Origin: JAKGBX01 sp965366835
GTDB taxonomy: Bacteria > Pseudomonadota > Alphaproteobacteria > Rhodobacterales > Rhodobacteraceae
Length of the DNA: 16,267 nt
Reading direction: 5' to 3'
NCBI GenBank assembly: GCA_965366835.1
Contig: CBDUGF010000086.1
Span: 1-16,267 of the forward strand
Below are positions 5,805 to 13,251 of this stretch, piece after piece (the stretch's first letter is position 1; each line of letters opens with the position of its first letter). The position numbers were made by a program, and so were the translations under genes. The notes below the pieces were generated by a model that saw only the letters and a program-made list of their open reading frames with translations, did not search any database and had not been told where the DNA came from.

Positions 5805-7308
5805 CCAGCCGCCCTCCCCGGTCGAAAATCCAGAACCAGGCCAGGCTCAAAGCCAACAAAACAAGCCCCGCCCCTGCCGCCGCCTCCATCCGATAGGCCC
5901 CCATCAAACGATACATCTGCAACGGCAAGGTGGCCCAATCCGGCGAAGCAAACAGCGCCACGACACCCAGATCCCCCATCGAAAGCGCCGCCGCCAACCC
6001 GGCGGAAAAGCCCAATGATTTCCGCAACCTGGGCAATGTAACCCAGCGCAGCCTCGCCCAACCCGTCAGCCCCAGCGCGTCGCTCAACCGGCCATACTCC
6101 GCCTCGATGGCACGCATCTCCGGCGCCAGCACCCGCACCGCAAAAGGCAGCGCCATCAGCGCATTGACCAGCGCCGTCACAGGCAGCGCCAGCGCCATCG
6201 GGTTCATCACCGGATTGATCAACAAGAACAGGCCCGTGCCAATCACCATCGGCGATATCGCCAGCCCGAGATAGCCCCAGATTTCGCCGCTGCGCGCCAG
6301 TGCCAGCGCAAGCAGTATGGTCAGCCCGGTCGAGATCAGCGCAATCACGACAGAGACGCCCGCAGCCTTGTAGACAACGCCGGGAACCTGCGCCAATCCG
6401 CTGACTCCGTTGAGTAAAACCAGGCTGAGCGGCATGAGCAGAAAGACCGCTGCCAGCACCAGAATGCCGCCATCAAGCCCCCGCAGCCAGGCCGAGTCGG
6501 CGTCCCAGCGCCGCACCACACGATCCAATCCCGCGCCAAAGCCCGGCGGCGCCGCCAGCATCAGCGCCAGCGCCGTCGCGCTCCCCGCCAGCCCCAGCTG
6601 CACCAGCGCCAGCATGGCCGCGCGCCCGAGATCGAAATCGAAGCGGAAAGCTTGATAGATCGCCAGTTCGATGGTGGTCGCCCCCGGCCCGCCGCCCAGC
6701 GTGATCGCAACCGCGAAACTGCTGAGGCACAAGGCGAAAATCACCATCGCCGCACCGGGCAAGACTGCCCGCAGCATCGGCCACTCCAGCGTTTTCGAGA
6801 CCTGCCAGGGCCCCATTCCAAGGCTCGCCGCCAGCCGGAAGCGTTCGCCCGGGATCGCCTGCCAACCTTGCAGGATCATCCTCGTGGCCAGCGGCAGGTT
6901 GAAAAACACATGCGCCAGAACCACGCCCTGCAGCCCGTAGATCGTGATCGGCGGGGCACCGAACGCTTCGAGCAATTGGTTAACAATACCGCTTCTGCCG
7001 AACACCGCCAGCAATCCCAGAACGGCGACGATCACCGGCAGGATAAACGGCGCCCCCAGCAGCGTAATCAGCAGCCTGCGCCCGTAAAAACGCCGCCTAG
7101 CCAAGGCTTTGGCCACCGGCACGGCGAGCGTAACGCTCAGCACCGCCGACAGGATCGCCTGCAAGAGGGTGAACCGAACGGTCGCCCAATCGCGCGTTAA
7201 CACCCCTGCAATAGTATCGGCGTTCCAGATCACAGCGACGAGCGGCGCAAGCAGAAAAAGCGCGACAAACCCCGCCGCGCCCCATGTTGCCGCGCCGCGC
7301 CCGCTCAT
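5791..7308 (-). CDS. thiP: Thiamine ABC transporter, permease
   Basis: ThiP is the membrane channel for thiamine uptake: a fused permease with two homologous halves of about six helices each. Each half carries an EAA-like loop that docks on ThiQ (around LGMGPWQVSKTLEWP in the first half and LGLTGWARLRWVTLP in the second). From the ATG at 7308 it has 505 residues. An in-frame ATG at 7329 would add seven residues. I prefer 7308 because it overlaps the thiB stop as ATGA, the usual sign of translational coupling. The C-terminus overlaps thiQ by 14 bases. The fused two-half layout is typical of ThiP and of iron-transporter relatives (FbpB-like). The thiB neighbour and the TPP riboswitch settle the substrate. 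Confidence 0.94.
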   Translation of the reverse strand: MSGRGAATWGAAGFVALFLLAPLVAVIWNADTIAGVLTRDWATVRFTLLQAILSAVLSVTLAVPVAKALARRRFYGRRLLITLLGAPFILPVIVAVLGLLAVFGRSGIVNQLLEAFGAPPITIYGLQGVVLAHVFFNLPLATRMILQGWQAIPGERFRLAASLGMGPWQVSKTLEWPMLRAVLPGAAMVIFALCLSSFAVAITLGGGPGATTIELAIYQAFRFDFDLGRAAMLALVQLGLAGSATALALMLAAPPGFGAGLDRVVRRWDADSAWLRGLDGGILVLAAVFLLMPLSLVLLNGVSGLAQVPGVVYKAAGVSVVIALISTGLTILLALALARSGEIWGYLGLAISPMVIGTGLFLLINPVMNPMALALPVTALVNALMALPFAVRVLAPEMRAIEAEYGRLSDALGLTGWARLRWVTLPRLRKSLGFSAGLAAALSMGDLGVVALFASPDWATLPLQMYRLMGAYRMEAAAGAGLVLLALSLAWFWIFDRGGRLDVDA

Positions 7309-8303
7309 TGCGACAGCGCGGTCAGCCATTCCTCCAGCGCCGCGTCGCGCAGGGCCGATACCGTATCGGCCGGAATCAGAAGCGCGCGATCCGCCTCCAG
7401 GGGCGGGTTGAAGCCGTCGGGCAGCCCCGCCTCGGGGAGGATCGCGGGATACATCCAGTTGGTCGTCGGAATGATGCTCTGGAAAGCTTCGGAGAGCATG
7501 AAATCGAGGAACATGTCGGCCAGTTCCGGCTGGTCCGTCGCGGCGATCTTCCCGGCCAGTTCGACTTGCAGGTAGTGCTTGGCAAAGGGCGCAAACGCCT
7601 TGCTGTCATCGCTCTCCGCAATGCGGTGATAGGCGGGCGAAGTGGTATAGCTCAGCACCATGTCGGCCTCGCCTTCGAGGAACAAACCATAGGCCTCAGA
7701 CCACCCCGGCGTGACGGTCACGATATTGTCGGCCAGCCCCTCCCAGATCTCTCCCGCCTTGTCGCCATGAAGCGCCTTGACCCACAGCAAAAGCCCCAGC
7801 CCCGGCGTCGACGAGCGCGGGTCCTGGATCACGATGCTGACCTCCGACGCGGCCAGTTCCTCAAATGATTTCGGCGGGTTGGGCAGCTTTTCCTTGTCAT
7901 GCACAAAGGCGAAATAGCCCCAGTCATACGGCAGAAAATGCCTGTCGCTCCATTCCCCTGCCGCGCCCTCTGGGTTGGGCACATCCACGCGCGGCGCGCG
8001 GCCATGTTCGCCAAACAGCCCGGTCGCGGCGGCGGCGGCAGAAAGGTTGGTATCGAGCCCGAGCACAACATCGGCGCGGGTGCGCTGGCCTTCCAGTTTG
8101 AGCCGCGCCAACAGCGCCGCACCATCGCCCGCGCCGACGAATTGCAGGTCGCAGCCGCAGACCTCTTCAAAGGCCTTTTCAACCGCGGGCCCCGGCCCCC
8201 AATCGGAAACAAAGCTGTCATAGGTATAGACGGTAAGTGTTGGGGTTTCGGCCACAGCGGACGTGGCGGCCAGAACTCCCGCGGCAAATGCAAGATGTCT
8301 CAT
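7305..8303 (-). CDS. thiB: Thiamine-binding periplasmic protein
   Basis: ThiB captures thiamine, TMP or TPP in the periplasm and hands it to ThiPQ. The 332-residue product begins with a short Sec signal peptide cleaved after AVA (near residue 18). The mature part follows E. coli ThiB (TbpA) closely over several blocks as I recall that sequence: YTYDSF..DWGPGP near the N-terminus, the ADVVLGLD block, QDPR.STPGLGLLLW, GWSEAYGLFL and LSYTTSPAYH, then NWMYP near the C-terminus. These include the aromatic residues known to line the thiamine pocket. The start ATG at 8303 has AAGGAG five bases upstream (8309-8314). It is the first gene of thiBPQ, directly behind the TPP riboswitch. Confidence 0.96.
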   Translation of the reverse strand: MRHLAFAAGVLAATSAVAETPTLTVYTYDSFVSDWGPGPAVEKAFEEVCGCDLQFVGAGDGAALLARLKLEGQRTRADVVLGLDTNLSAAAAATGLFGEHGRAPRVDVPNPEGAAGEWSDRHFLPYDWGYFAFVHDKEKLPNPPKSFEELAASEVSIVIQDPRSSTPGLGLLLWVKALHGDKAGEIWEGLADNIVTVTPGWSEAYGLFLEGEADMVLSYTTSPAYHRIAESDDSKAFAPFAKHYLQVELAGKIAATDQPELADMFLDFMLSEAFQSIIPTTNWMYPAILPEAGLPDGFNPPLEADRALLIPADTVSALRDAALEEWLTALSQ

Positions 8304-8307
8304 CTCA

Positions 8308-8349
8308 TCTCCTTATCTGCGACGGGCGGAGCAAGATCGGGAGACCGAT
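8308..8349 (-). promoter_or_regulatory. Likely expression platform between TPP aptamer and thiB
   Basis: In the minus-strand RNA the aptamer's last stem is followed by a small hairpin (AUCGG at 8349-8345, loop UCUC, CCGAU at 8340-8336). Its loop region contains UCUCC (8344-8340), which can also pair with GGAGA (8312-8308) in the thiB ribosome binding site. The hairpin shares one base with aptamer stem P1. This fits control of translation by hiding the ribosome site. No T-run is present, so control by termination is unlikely. Inferred from pairing only. Confidence 0.45.
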
Positions 8350-8444
8350 ACCTTCCCTCCGCCGGTCTTAACCGGTTCAGGTTCAACGGGTCTGCACATC
8401 GCGCTGCATCTCAGCCTGAACCGCCGTCCAGGCACCCCGAGGTA
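8349..8444 (-). promoter_or_regulatory. TPP riboswitch (THI element) for thiBPQ
   Basis: The minus strand carries the conserved parts of the thiamine pyrophosphate aptamer in order. P1 is closed by UACCU (8444-8440) and AGGUA (8353-8349). Then come CGGGGUGCC, a 7-bp P2 (GCCUGGA with UUCAGGC, one G-U pair), CUGAGA, a variable P3 arm closed by UGCA/UGCA, ACCCGUUGAACCUGA, a P5 stem CCGGU/ACCGG and GGAGGGAA. P1 uses different bases from E. coli thiM but pairs fully. It binds TPP and should lower thiBPQ expression when thiamine is plentiful. The aptamer starts 141 bases before the thiB ATG. Confidence 0.97.
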
Positions 8445-8450
8445 AGCTCA

Positions 8451-8479
8451 CACCTATCCTTCGCCTATCCCCTTGGCAA
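8451..8479 (-). promoter_or_regulatory. Candidate thiBPQ promoter
   Basis: On minus, TTGCCA (8479-8474, five of six matches to the -35 consensus) is 17 bases from TAGGTG (8456-8451), a poor -10. The predicted start would fall near 8444, exactly where aptamer stem P1 begins, which supports the placement despite the weak -10. Confidence 0.3.
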
Positions 8480-8493
8480 GCCTCTCCCGCGCC

Positions 8494-8539
8494 TTCCTCT
8501 GACCGGAAATATCCCGGGGGTGCAGGGGCAGCGCCCCCG
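8494..8539 (-). repeat. GC-rich intergenic motif with GGGATATTT core
   Basis: Read on minus, this stretch has a small hairpin (GGGGC, loop GCT, GCCCC), then CCCCCGGGATATTT, then CCGGTCAGAGGAAGG. I recall near-identical strings, usually with GGGATATTTTTGGCCAGATGAAG, scattered through Rhodobacteraceae intergenic regions, so this looks like a dispersed family repeat. That recall has not been checked by a search. It lies between the divergent thiB and aroC promoters. Confidence 0.5.
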
Positions 8540-8557
8540 CTCCTGCCCTCTCCACTC

Positions 8558-8586
8558 TTGGCACGGCTGGCCCTTGCCGCTATGCC
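8558..8586 (+). promoter_or_regulatory. Candidate aroC promoter
   Basis: TTGGCA (8558-8563, five of six to consensus) lies 17 bases before TATGCC (8581-8586, TAT matches). Transcription would start near 8593, just at the ribosome site AAAGGAG (8594-8600), giving a leader of only about 15 bases. Confidence 0.4.
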
Positions 8587-8607
8587 TCGGCGCAAAGGAG
8601 CCGCGCC

Positions 8608-9714
8608 ATGAGCCTGAACACATTCGGACATCTCTTTCGCGTCACCACCTGGGGCGAAAGCCACGGGCCCGCTCTCGGCGCTACGGTCGATGGCTGTCCG
8701 CCGGGTGTGCCGCTCGACGAAGCCATGCTGCAACACTGGCTCGACAAGCGCCGCCCCGGCCAGAACAAGCACACCACCCAACGGCAGGAGGCCGATGCGG
8801 TCAGGATTCTGTCGGGCGTGTTCGAGGGCGTCACCACCGGCACGCCGATCCAGCTGATGATCGAGAACACCGATCAGCGCAGCAAGGATTACGGCGACAT
8901 CGCCGAGACCTTCCGCCCTGGCCATGCCGATATCACTTATCATCTGAAATATGGCGTGCGCGACTATCGCGGCGGCGGCCGCTCTTCGGCTCGCGAAACC
9001 GCCGCACGGGTGGCCGCCGGCGGCGTGGCGCGCGCGGCGATCAAGTCGCTGGTGCCTGGCCTTGAAATCAAGGGCTACATGACACGCATGGGCGACATGG
9101 CGATCGACCGCGAAGGGTTTGACTGGGAGGCGATTGACGACAATCCGTTCTGGATCCCCCAGGAGCCTGAAATCGCTGCAAAATGGGAGGACTACCTCAG
9201 CGCGATCCGCAAGGCCAAGGACTCGGTCGGCGGCGAGGTCGAGATCGTGGCGCGCGGCGCTCCCGCGGGGCTGGGCGCGCCGGTCTACGGCAAGCTCGAT
9301 ACCGATCTGGCCGCCGCCTGCATGTCGATCAACGCCGTAAAAGGCGTCGAGATCGGCGAAGGCATGGCTGCCGCGCGCCTCAGGGGCACCGAGAACGCCG
9401 ATGAAATCTTCATGGGAAACGATAGTCAGCCGGTGTTTTCCTCAAACCATTCCGGCGGCATCCTCGGCGGCATCTCAACCGGGCAGGACATCGTGGTGCG
9501 GTTCGCGGTCAAACCCACATCGTCGATCCTCACCCCGCGGCAATCGATCCGGCGCGATGGCACGGCGACGGAAGTGATCACCAAGGGCCGCCACGATCCC
9601 TGCGTCGGCATCCGCGCCGTGCCGGTGGGCGAGGCGATGGTGGCCTGCGTGATCCTCGACCACCTGTTGTTGCACCGTGGCCAGGTGGGCGAAAATCAGG
9701 GTCGGATCGGCTGA
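8608..9714 (+). CDS. aroC: Chorismate synthase
   Basis: Chorismate synthase removes phosphate from 5-enolpyruvylshikimate 3-phosphate to give chorismate, the last shared step to aromatic amino acids, folate and quinones. It needs reduced FMN and acts in the cytoplasm. The 368 residues match the family length. Visible signatures are GESHG (16-20) with its conserved His19, the block RPGHAD (103-108, His106) running into YGVRDYRGGGRSSARET (115-131), HSGGILGGISTGQ (281-293) and GRHDPC (327-332). The ATG at 8608 has AAAGGAG seven bases upstream. The AEC permease gene begins six bases after the stop, so the two are probably co-transcribed. aroC is divergent from thiB. No anomalies are seen. Confidence 0.98.
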   Translation: MSLNTFGHLFRVTTWGESHGPALGATVDGCPPGVPLDEAMLQHWLDKRRPGQNKHTTQRQEADAVRILSGVFEGVTTGTPIQLMIENTDQRSKDYGDIAETFRPGHADITYHLKYGVRDYRGGGRSSARETAARVAAGGVARAAIKSLVPGLEIKGYMTRMGDMAIDREGFDWEAIDDNPFWIPQEPEIAAKWEDYLSAIRKAKDSVGGEVEIVARGAPAGLGAPVYGKLDTDLAAACMSINAVKGVEIGEGMAAARLRGTENADEIFMGNDSQPVFSSNHSGGILGGISTGQDIVVRFAVKPTSSILTPRQSIRRDGTATEVITKGRHDPCVGIRAVPVGEAMVACVILDHLLLHRGQVGENQGRIG

Positions 9715-9720
9715 TCCGCG

Positions 9721-10665
9721 ATGCTCGACATCCTGTCGATCACCTTTCCGATCTACGCTGCGGTCGCGCTCGGCTATGTCACCGTGCGCAGGGGCGTTTT
9801 CCGGCCCGAACAGATGCCGGTATTCGGCGGTTACGTGATGAACATCGCCCTGCCCGCCCTGCTGTTCAATGCCGTCGCCAGCCGCGATGTCGCAGAGGTG
9901 TTCAACCTGACCTATATGGCCGTATTCCTGGCCGGGGCGCTGGCCACCATCGCGATTGCATGGCTCTGGTTTACCGCCACGGGCGTATCGCCATCGCGCC
10001 GCGCGGTCGCGATCATGGGCACCACCTGCCCGAATTCCGGCTATGTCGGCTATCCGGTGATGTTGCTGACCTTTCCGGCGCTGGCCGGCCAGATCCTGGC
10101 GCTCAACATGCTGGTCGAGAATTTCGTGATCATTCCGCTCTGTCTGGCGCTGATGGAAGCGACAAAAGGCGGCGACGAGGCGCATGTGCTGCGCAAGACC
10201 GGGCGCATTCTTCTCGGCGTTGTGCGGCGCCCGATGGTGATCGCGCTGCTGGCAGGCTTGCTGGTCTCGCTCTCGGGCATCGCCTTGCCCGAGGCCGTCA
10301 CACGGCTGTTTTCCATGCTCGCTGCCTCCGCCTCGGCGCTGGCGCTGTTCGTCATCGGCGGCTCGCTCGTCGGCGTCGCCTTTCACGGCAATCGCGCCAT
10401 GGCGGTTCAGATCGTGCTGGGTAAATTGATTCTTCATCCCGCGATGGTCGCGCTGGCCGTCATTGCAGTGCCGCTGATCGGGTTTGCACCGCTCAGCGAC
10501 GAACTGCGCATCGCCGTCGTGATCTCCGCCGCGATCCCGATGTTTTCGATCTATGCGCTGTTCGCCCAGGAGCTGGGCCATGAAGGCATGGCCTCGATCG
10601 CCCAGATCACCGCCACGGCAGGCGGCTTCATCACCCTGAACGCCCTGCTCCTGATCCTGCTCTAG
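9721..10665 (+). CDS. AEC-family permease (auxin efflux carrier fold)
   Basis: The 314-residue protein is an integral membrane carrier of the AEC family (PF03547 type), bacterial members of which export or import small carboxylates such as malonate. About ten hydrophobic segments are visible. Family-like motifs are NIALPALLF (41-49) in the first half and CPNSGYVGYPV (103-113), with a polar cytoplasmic loop near 128-150 and a second half ending in NALLLILL. It starts six bases after aroC with no clear Shine-Dalgarno sequence, so it probably depends on translation of aroC. The substrate cannot be told. Its stop codon lies in the same CTAG as the stop of the convergent thioredoxin gene. Confidence 0.88.
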   Translation: MLDILSITFPIYAAVALGYVTVRRGVFRPEQMPVFGGYVMNIALPALLFNAVASRDVAEVFNLTYMAVFLAGALATIAIAWLWFTATGVSPSRRAVAIMGTTCPNSGYVGYPVMLLTFPALAGQILALNMLVENFVIIPLCLALMEATKGGDEAHVLRKTGRILLGVVRRPMVIALLAGLLVSLSGIALPEAVTRLFSMLAASASALALFVIGGSLVGVAFHGNRAMAVQIVLGKLILHPAMVALAVIAVPLIGFAPLSDELRIAVVISAAIPMFSIYALFAQELGHEGMASIAQITATAGGFITLNALLLILL

Positions 10666-11075
10666 CTGCCCATCGCGGCCTTGAGCGCGGTATCCATCAG
10701 CGCCTTGATCTCGGCGTCTCCGGTCCCCGCCACGATCCGCCCGAGCTCCTTGTTGCCTTTCAGAACGACAAGGGTGGAGCGGCGCGGAATGTTGAGCGAT
10801 TTCACCAGCTCCGAGCGGCCATACTCATCCCAATCGACATTGATGAAGGTGACATGCTTTTCGTAATCGGCGTTGCCCGAGCGGTATTTGTTCAACACCC
10901 GCTCCTGCGCCTTGCAGGTGCTGCACCAGCTGGCCTTGAAGTCGAGAAATACGGTGTCACCGGCCTCAAGCCGCTGTTTGACAAGCCCGGGCTTGTATTG
11001 CGCAGGCGCGGCGGCCAGCGCCGAAGGCAGAACGGCAAGCGCCGCACCGGTAAGCAGAAAGTCGCGTCGTTTCAT
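10662..11075 (-). CDS. Exported thioredoxin-like protein with CXXC
   Basis: The 137-residue product begins with MKRRDFLLTG, a twin-arginine-like export signal with likely cleavage after SALA (about residue 21). The rest is a single thioredoxin fold with the active site WCSTC (Cys51, Cys54) after FLDFKAS, as in DsbD gamma-type domains. Where thioredoxins have cis-proline before the fourth strand (…PTL), this protein has RRSTLVV, so Ser100 replaces it. It lies 15 bases downstream of the CcdA-like gene. The pair probably forms a split DsbD: CcdA passes electrons across the membrane and this protein reduces disulfides in the periplasm, perhaps of apocytochromes or oxidised proteins. Its exact client is unknown. 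Confidence 0.88.
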   Translation of the reverse strand: MKRRDFLLTGAALAVLPSALAAAPAQYKPGLVKQRLEAGDTVFLDFKASWCSTCKAQERVLNKYRSGNADYEKHVTFINVDWDEYGRSELVKSLNIPRRSTLVVLKGNKELGRIVAGTGDAEIKALMDTALKAAMGS

Positions 11076-11090
11076 GGGGTCATACTCCTC

Positions 11091-11804
11091 TCAAAGGGAA
11101 ACTGAAAAATCGGTCAGCCAATAGGGCAGGACATCCAATGCCCAGGCCTCGATGACATGATGCAGGCGAAACAGGATCATCAGCCCGACGGCGATGAAAA
11201 CCGCGCCCAGGATCGGTCGGGCCCTCGCGGCAATCCGGCGCATCAGCGCCTGGCGTTGCTGCAAGACACCGCGCGCGCCATAGGCCAGCGCCAGTATGAT
11301 GCTCGAAACGCCCAGCGCAAAGGCCACCATGATCGCGCCCGCCCATGCAAGGCTTTCGCCCTGGCTGGCCAGGGAGATGGCGCCGCCCAGCGTCGGGCCG
11401 ATACATGGGCTCCAGACGGCACCGAGAAGCGCACCGCCAAGGAACTGACCGCCAAGGTTTTGTCGGTCGAGCCCATCGATGCGTGCATCGGCTCCGGCCG
11501 AGACGCCCGCGGTGGCGCTGGCAAACACCGTCCCGAAGCGGGGCACCAGCAGCATGAGCCCAAAACCGACCATCAATACCGCCCCAGCTTGCGCGACCAT
11601 CTGTTCATCAAGGCCCAATGCCCGGCCAAACGCCGTCACACCCAGCCCCAGCGTCACAAACGACAGGCTCATCCCGGCGGCCAGCGCCACAGGCCCCCAA
11701 CGGCTGACCTGCAACGCGCTGGCCAGCACGATGGGCAGAACCGGCAGCACACAAGGATTGATCAGGGTCAGAAGGCCAGCCGCATATCCAAACAGAAGTT
11801 CCAT
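11091..11804 (-). CDS. ccdA: CcdA/DsbD-like transmembrane thiol-electron carrier
   Basis: This 237-residue membrane protein belongs to the DsbD transmembrane/CcdA family, which moves electrons from cytoplasmic thioredoxin to periplasmic partners. The two redox cysteines are Cys18 in NPCVLPVLP and Cys134 in WSPCIGPT, each at the start of one of the two repeated three-helix halves; these prolines and cysteines are the family hallmark. Six helices are visible, with a soluble, variable loop near 95-120. The next gene downstream encodes an exported thioredoxin-like protein, its probable electron acceptor. The ribosome site (GGAAAG) is modest. The symbol is by family; its role in cytochrome c maturation as opposed to other thiol reduction is not shown. 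Confidence 0.9.
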   Translation of the reverse strand: MELLFGYAAGLLTLINPCVLPVLPIVLASALQVSRWGPVALAAGMSLSFVTLGLGVTAFGRALGLDEQMVAQAGAVLMVGFGLMLLVPRFGTVFASATAGVSAGADARIDGLDRQNLGGQFLGGALLGAVWSPCIGPTLGGAISLASQGESLAWAGAIMVAFALGVSSIILALAYGARGVLQQRQALMRRIAARARPILGAVFIAVGLMILFRLHHVIEAWALDVLPYWLTDFSVSL

Positions 11805-11861
11805 CTTTCCGGGTTAGGCCACCTGCCGCGCCGGGTCATTAAAACTTCACCGCACAGCGTT

Positions 11862-12737
11862 TCACGCTTTCGTGGGTTTTTGTTTCGAAAGCTGCACCGC
11901 CAGAATCCCCGCAGCGACGATGGCGACACCCAGAACATCCTGCGCACCGAGCCTTTCGCCCAGGATCACGGCCGCAACCGCGACGCCGAAGAACGGGTTG
12001 AGAAAATGGAACGTGGCGGCCTTGACCGCGCCGATCGAATTGACCAGCGTAAACCACACCCATGTCGCCAGAAGCCCGGGCACCAGCGTGGTATAAAGAA
12101 ACGCCACCACCAGCTCCCACGACCAGATGACCGTGATCGTTTCGGTGAAGGCCGAGACCACCGCCAGGATGGCGGAGCCCACGAACATCTGCAAACCGAC
12201 GATCATCATCACATTGCCGCCCGACGAGGCGCCGCGCACCGAAAGCGTAGCAACCGTGAGCGCGATCGCGGCGATGATGCACAGGCTGACCCCGGTCCAG
12301 TCGAGCCCGCCATCCAGCCGCCCGCCCATGATCAGCCCCACCCCGACAAAGCCCATGACCAACCCGATCACGGCGATCGGGCGCAACCTGTCGCCAAACA
12401 CCATCCATCCCGCCAGCGCCACCATCAGAGGCATGGTCGAGGCGATGATCGAGGCCAACCCAGCTTCGATCCATTGCATCGCAACGAAATTCAGGCCCAG
12501 ATAGAGCGCATTCTGGCAGATGCCGAAGATAATCGTCGCCCGCCACTGTGCGCGTGTCAGCCGAAAGCTCTGCCGCAAGGCAAGCGCAATGCCGACGCCG
12601 ATCAGGCCGGAAAGAAAGAACCGGAGTGAAAGCGAGCCGATAGGCGGCGCGTATTTGACGATCACGCGGGCCGAGGTAAAGGCCGACGACCACATCAGGG
12701 CAAAGGCCAGCCCCATGAAAATTGCGCGCGCGTTCAT
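11862..12737 (-). CDS. EamA/DMT-family transporter, substrate unknown
   Basis: The 291 residues form two EamA (DUF6) repeats, roughly 8-138 and 152-284, each of five hydrophobic helices: the ten-helix drug/metabolite transporter layout. Family-like features are WSSAFTSARV near the N-terminus, ASTMPLMVALAGWMVFGDRL at the end of the first repeat and NPFFGVAVAAVILGERLG at the equivalent place in the second, both with the G(D/E)RL turn. Members usually export amino acids or metabolites, but the substrate cannot be read here. The ATG at 12737 has GAGG nine bases upstream. It is divergent from the small VOC gene, with 81 bases between. Confidence 0.9.
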   Translation of the reverse strand: MNARAIFMGLAFALMWSSAFTSARVIVKYAPPIGSLSLRFFLSGLIGVGIALALRQSFRLTRAQWRATIIFGICQNALYLGLNFVAMQWIEAGLASIIASTMPLMVALAGWMVFGDRLRPIAVIGLVMGFVGVGLIMGGRLDGGLDWTGVSLCIIAAIALTVATLSVRGASSGGNVMMIVGLQMFVGSAILAVVSAFTETITVIWSWELVVAFLYTTLVPGLLATWVWFTLVNSIGAVKAATFHFLNPFFGVAVAAVILGERLGAQDVLGVAIVAAGILAVQLSKQKPTKA

Positions 12738-12818
12738 CGGCTTGCCTCGTGCGGTTCTGCGTGGTCCAGTCCGGGCGCAGTTAACTATGTGTGATAGCGA
12801 ACAACAAGGGCTGGCAAC

Positions 12819-13178
12819 ATGGCAGATTTCGAAGGGCAGATTTCATGGGTCTATTGCGATGATCTCGAGACCGCCTGCCATTTCTACGGCGAAACGCTCG
12901 GGCTCGAATTGTGGCGCGATGCTGGAATGGCGCGGATCTATCGCACCGCCAATGCAGCGATGATAGGCGTTTGCCGCGCCTTCGACGGGCGCGAGGTGCA
13001 GCCCGTCGGCGCCATGATTACCTTGCTAAGCGAGGACGTGGATGGCTGGTATGATCGGCTCAAATCCCGCGGCGCCAAGCTTCGCGGTGCACCCGAAGAA
13101 CTGCGCGCGTTCGGCATCTACAGCTTCTTTTGCGAAGATCCGAACGGCTATGTCATCGAGATTCAGAAGTTTCTCTGA
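12819..13178 (+). CDS. VOC-family (glyoxalase/bleomycin-resistance fold) protein
   Basis: The 119-residue single-domain protein has the beta-alpha-beta-beta-beta pattern of the vicinal oxygen chelate superfamily: SWVYCDDLETACHFYGETLG (9-28) as first module, and EDPNGYVIEIQKFL at the C-terminus, where Glu114 sits at the usual metal-ligand place. There is no histidine at the expected first-strand ligand position, so a classic glyoxalase I is unlikely. It might be a binding or resistance protein or an uncharacterised dioxygenase-like enzyme. A short AAGGG lies about ten bases before the ATG. It is divergent from the EamA gene, and a hairpin separates it from the convergent HU gene. Confidence 0.85.
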   Translation: MADFEGQISWVYCDDLETACHFYGETLGLELWRDAGMARIYRTANAAMIGVCRAFDGREVQPVGAMITLLSEDVDGWYDRLKSRGAKLRGAPEELRAFGIYSFFCEDPNGYVIEIQKFL

Positions 13179-13200
13179 TCGTCAGCCCTGCGCCAATGAA

Positions 13201-13229
13201 CAGGGCCGCCCCAAAAAGGACGGCCCCTG
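13201..13229. terminator. Hairpin between convergent VOC and HU genes
   Basis: GGGCCGCCC (13203-13211) pairs with GGACGGCCC (13218-13226). The one non-matching pair is C-A on plus but a G-U wobble in minus-strand RNA, so the stem is more stable in the HU transcript. The loop contains AAAAA (TTTTT on minus). No T-run follows on either side, so termination would be imperfect. Confidence 0.55.
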
Positions 13230-13251
13230 AAACTTGCCGGTTCTGGGAAGA

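Noticed and set aside
9475..10581. 368-codon open frame on minus, opposite the end of aroC and the AEC gene
   Set aside because: Low-complexity His/Asp/Gln/Arg-rich product, antisense to clear genes; an effect of GC-rich codon use.
11157..12629. 490-codon open frame on plus, opposite ccdA and the EamA gene
   Set aside because: Composition is Arg/His/Gln-rich without hydrophobic cores; both opposite genes are certain.
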